From Bacteroidota bacterium (GTDB taxonomy: Bacteria; Bacteroidota; Bacteroidia; Cytophagales; Cyclobacteriaceae), in assembly GCA_027297025.1 (NCBI GenBank), contig JAPUIM010000208.1, forward strand, positions 1-8,758: a DNA stretch of 8,758 nt, in the 5' to 3' direction. A program made the position numbers and the translations under genes. The notes under the pieces were generated by a model, which saw only the letters and a list, made by a program, of their open reading frames with translations, did not search any database and was not told where the DNA came from. This document shows, one piece after another, positions 6,656-8,758 of this stretch (the first letter of the stretch is position 1; every line of letters starts with the position of its first letter).

Positions 6656-8533
6656 ATGAGTCAAACCAAAGCAGCTTCTATCAATGCCATTAAGATCCGG
6701 GATTTGGAAACAATGGCCAATCGCTTACGAAGACATTCATTGATATCCACTGCTGCTGCTGGATCAGGACACCCTACCTCTTGTTTATCCTGCGCCGAAA
6801 TCATGGCTGTCTTGTTTTTTCATGTCATGCACTATGACTTTAATGAGCCTAGATCAAAACACAATGACCGATTTATTCTTTCTAAAGGCCATGCCGCTCC
6901 TATCTATTGGGGAGTTCTGGTGGAGGCCGGGATCTTGGAGGAAAAAGAATTGCAGAAACTACGACATATCGATAGTGAATTGGAAGGTCATCCAACCCCT
7001 CGAAGTCCCTTTATTGATGTAGCCTCCGGTTCATTAGGACAAGGACTTTCGGCTGGTTTAGGCATGGCTATCGCCTCTGGTTTGGAGGGCATTGACAATC
7101 ATATTTATGTACTGATGGGTGATGGGGAAATGGCAGAAGGGGCGGTTTGGGAAGCAGCGGCTTTAGCCAGTCATAGAGAATTAGATAATTTAATAGCTAT
7201 AGCTGATATCAACAGGTTGGGACAAAGCGGTGAAACCATGCTTGCCCATCATCTGGAAATTTACCAGGAACGTTTTGAAGCTTTTGGATGGCATACCATA
7301 ATAGTGGATGGACATGATGTACCTGCTTTAGTGGAGGCTTATGAACAAGCCCAACATCACCGGGGTGGCCCCTCTATTTTATTGGCCAAAACCTTAAAGG
7401 GTAAAGGTGTTTCATTTTTGGAGAACCAGCCGGGATATCATGGCAAGCCTGTAGTAGAAGAACAGCTGGATCAGGCTTTGGAAGAAATTGGAAACGAACT
7501 GATATTTGAGTCCAGCCTTTTTGTTAAACATCCCCGGCAATCCGGAGAAATAGCTAACCCGTCCATCACCTTTACCGGTAATTTGGATACACCCCATTAT
7601 CCCAGTGATGCCAAAATAGCTACCCGCCAGGCTTATGGCCAAGCGATACTAGAATTGGGAGGCCAAATTCCACAGGTTGTGGTCCTGGATGCAGAGACCA
7701 AAAATTCTACCTATGCTGAGCAATTTTCCCTGGAATTTTCCGACCGGTTTGTGGAAGGTTTTATTGCCGAGCAAAATATGGTGGGAATGGCCATGGGGCT
7801 AAGCAAACTGGGGAAGATACCCTTTGTGTCAACTTTTGGTGCCTTCTTTAGTCGTGCTCACGATCAAATCCGGATGGCTGGAGTATCCAAAGCCAACATC
7901 AAATTTGTGGGGTCCCATGTAGGAGTATCCATTGGGGAAGATGGCCCCAGCCAAATGGGCCTGGAAGACCTCGGGCTTTTTCGGGCCATCCCCAATTCGG
8001 TAGTATTGTATCCCAGCGACGCTATTTGTGCTTACCGCTGTGTGGGTTTGGCCGCAAAGCGGCCGGGTATCGTATATATACGCACCTCGCGCCCGGCTAC
8101 ATCATTGGTGTATGAGAATGATGAAACCTTTAGTATAGGAGGCAGCAAGATCCTTCGCTCCTCAAAACAGGACCAGGTGACCCTGATAGGGGCAGGAGTA
8201 ACCCTGCACCAGGCCCTTCAAGCATCAGACTTTTTAGCCCAGGAACACATCTATGCCAGGGTGATCGATATCTATTCAGTGAAACCACTGGACCGCTTTA
8301 CTTTGTTACAGGCCTTGACTGATACCGGGCATCTGATGGTAATTGAGGATCATTATCTGGCAGGAGGTTTAGGTGAAGCAGTGGCCCTGGCCTTGGCAGG
8401 AGAGACCTATAAGATGACCCATTTGGCCATAACCGAGTTACCCCGATCCGGAAGTCCTCAAGAGCTGATGGCCTATTACGGAATAAATAGTGATAATATC
8501 ATTGCTGAGATCAAAAAGATGCTAGCTGATTAA
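6656..8533 (+). CDS. tkt: Transketolase, full-length animal-type
   Basis: Transketolase moves two-carbon units between sugar phosphates in the non-oxidative pentose phosphate pathway, using thiamine diphosphate and a divalent metal. The 625-residue protein has all three domains. The pyrophosphate domain carries GSGHPTSC (H39), LSKGHAAP (H79), EGHP (H112) and the cofactor motif GDGE to N185 (G155-D156-G157, DINRLGQS). The Pyr domain carries ATRQAYGQA, AEQNMVG with the catalytic glutamate E372, and GSHVGVSIGEDGPSQMGLED. The C-terminal domain follows RTSRP, with PLDR, VIEDHYLAGGLGEAV and PRSG. ATG 6656 (MSQTKAAS) is preferred; GTG 6635 would add seven residues without family support. Length and motif wording match animal transketolase (about 623 residues) better than the E. 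coli type (about 663). It is neither split nor truncated. Confidence 0.94.
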   Translation: MSQTKAASINAIKIRDLETMANRLRRHSLISTAAAGSGHPTSCLSCAEIMAVLFFHVMHYDFNEPRSKHNDRFILSKGHAAPIYWGVLVEAGILEEKELQKLRHIDSELEGHPTPRSPFIDVASGSLGQGLSAGLGMAIASGLEGIDNHIYVLMGDGEMAEGAVWEAAALASHRELDNLIAIADINRLGQSGETMLAHHLEIYQERFEAFGWHTIIVDGHDVPALVEAYEQAQHHRGGPSILLAKTLKGKGVSFLENQPGYHGKPVVEEQLDQALEEIGNELIFESSLFVKHPRQSGEIANPSITFTGNLDTPHYPSDAKIATRQAYGQAILELGGQIPQVVVLDAETKNSTYAEQFSLEFSDRFVEGFIAEQNMVGMAMGLSKLGKIPFVSTFGAFFSRAHDQIRMAGVSKANIKFVGSHVGVSIGEDGPSQMGLEDLGLFRAIPNSVVLYPSDAICAYRCVGLAAKRPGIVYIRTSRPATSLVYENDETFSIGGSKILRSSKQDQVTLIGAGVTLHQALQASDFLAQEHIYARVIDIYSVKPLDRFTLLQALTDTGHLMVIEDHYLAGGLGEAVALALAGETYKMTHLAITELPRSGSPQELMAYYGINSDNIIAEIKKMLAD

Positions 8534-8758
8534 TTATTATACTAGTAGCATGATGGAAGAAGAAACTATACAATTCGGTGCATCCACCAGTTTGAAGTAA
8601 ATCCAATTATCTATGCCAATGGCAATTAGAAATGAACTAGAGCTGGTCATTCCTGCTGCACATAAATTTTATGGCTAGCGCGCGTTTGTAACGCGTGCGA
8701 TAATTAGCTATTTCTTTATCGCCCTAGCCCTTTTTATATCGGATAGATGGGTAACATC
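8534..8758. other. Non-coding tail downstream of transketolase
   Basis: No convincing gene is present. Two very short frames exist: ATG 8550 to TAA 8600 (16 residues) and ATG 8613 to TAG 8678 (21 residues). They lie in the same frame, but I recognise neither. TGCCAATGGCA at 8614-8624 is a small palindrome. The main content is the GC-rich folded element at 8673-8735. After it, the plus strand is open to the edge in one frame without a start codon. Confidence 0.5.
8673..8735 (+). repeat. GC-rich self-complementary element (REP-like or terminator)
   Basis: Three nested complementarities are visible. GGCTAG (8673-8678) pairs with CTAGCC (8724-8729). GCGCGCGTT (8678-8686) pairs with AACGCGTGC (8690-8698) around the 3-nt loop TGT, with one G-T pair. 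GCGATAA (8697-8703) pairs with TTATCGC (8716-8722), its first two bases competing with the previous hairpin. The fold therefore resembles an outer stem enclosing two hairpins. A run of five T follows at 8731-8735, so on the plus strand it could end the transketolase transcript. The dense GCGCGCG core in AT-rich surroundings also fits a mobile REP-type palindrome. I cannot decide between these by eye. Confidence 0.5.

Noticed and set aside
6611..6694. 27-codon leader frame overlapping the transketolase start
   Set aside because: No recognisable leader-peptide features and no ribosome-binding site; likely chance.
8550..8678. Two short in-frame peptides, 16 and 21 codons, after transketolase
   Set aside because: They are too short, unrecognised and separated by a stop; the second ends inside the folded element. 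They may be remnants, but the evidence is insufficient.

Overview
The window looks like chromosomal DNA of a member of the Bacteroidota, probably a free-living Cytophagales-like bacterium. The evidence is moderate: low-to-mid G+C by eye, AT-rich leaders without clear Shine-Dalgarno sites before most starts, an exported protein with plant-type leucine-rich repeats, an HslV protease and a two-lipoyl-domain pyruvate dehydrogenase E2 of the type common in that phylum, and an OmpA-type domain remnant. The lineage is inferred from remembered sequence similarity, not from a search.

Layout. At the left edge (1-494, minus) is the N-terminal part of an exported leucine-rich-repeat protein that runs off the window. 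A divergent intergenic region of about 290 bp holds an 11-bp direct repeat and separates it from aceF (781-2409, plus), which encodes the E2 core of pyruvate dehydrogenase. Next, on the same strand, come hslV (2535-3077) and an arsC-type reductase (3083-3424) only 5 nt later. These converge, with 2 nt between stop codons, on a minus-strand pair: a secreted metal-dependent amidohydrolase (3427-4785) downstream of a class III PLP aminotransferase (4855-6039). Upstream of the aminotransferase, also on the minus strand, is a decayed OmpA-like peptidoglycan-binding domain (6095-6460) with an in-frame TGA and no usable start. An intergenic region then leads to a full-length transketolase (6656-8533, plus) that closely resembles the animal-type enzyme. 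The last 225 bp have no convincing gene but contain a GC-rich, multiply self-complementary element.

Function. Most genes are housekeeping: acetyl-CoA formation (AceF), protein quality control (HslV), carbon rearrangement in the pentose phosphate pathway (transketolase) and amino-group metabolism. The aminotransferase and the secreted amidohydrolase may be co-transcribed, but no shared pathway can be shown. I found no CRISPR array, transposase, tRNA, rRNA, toxin-antitoxin or defence system. I do not think the window contains a new multi-gene system. The points most worth a second look are the folded element after transketolase, the broken OmpA-like gene, the repeat pair in front of aceF, and the animal-like transketolase.
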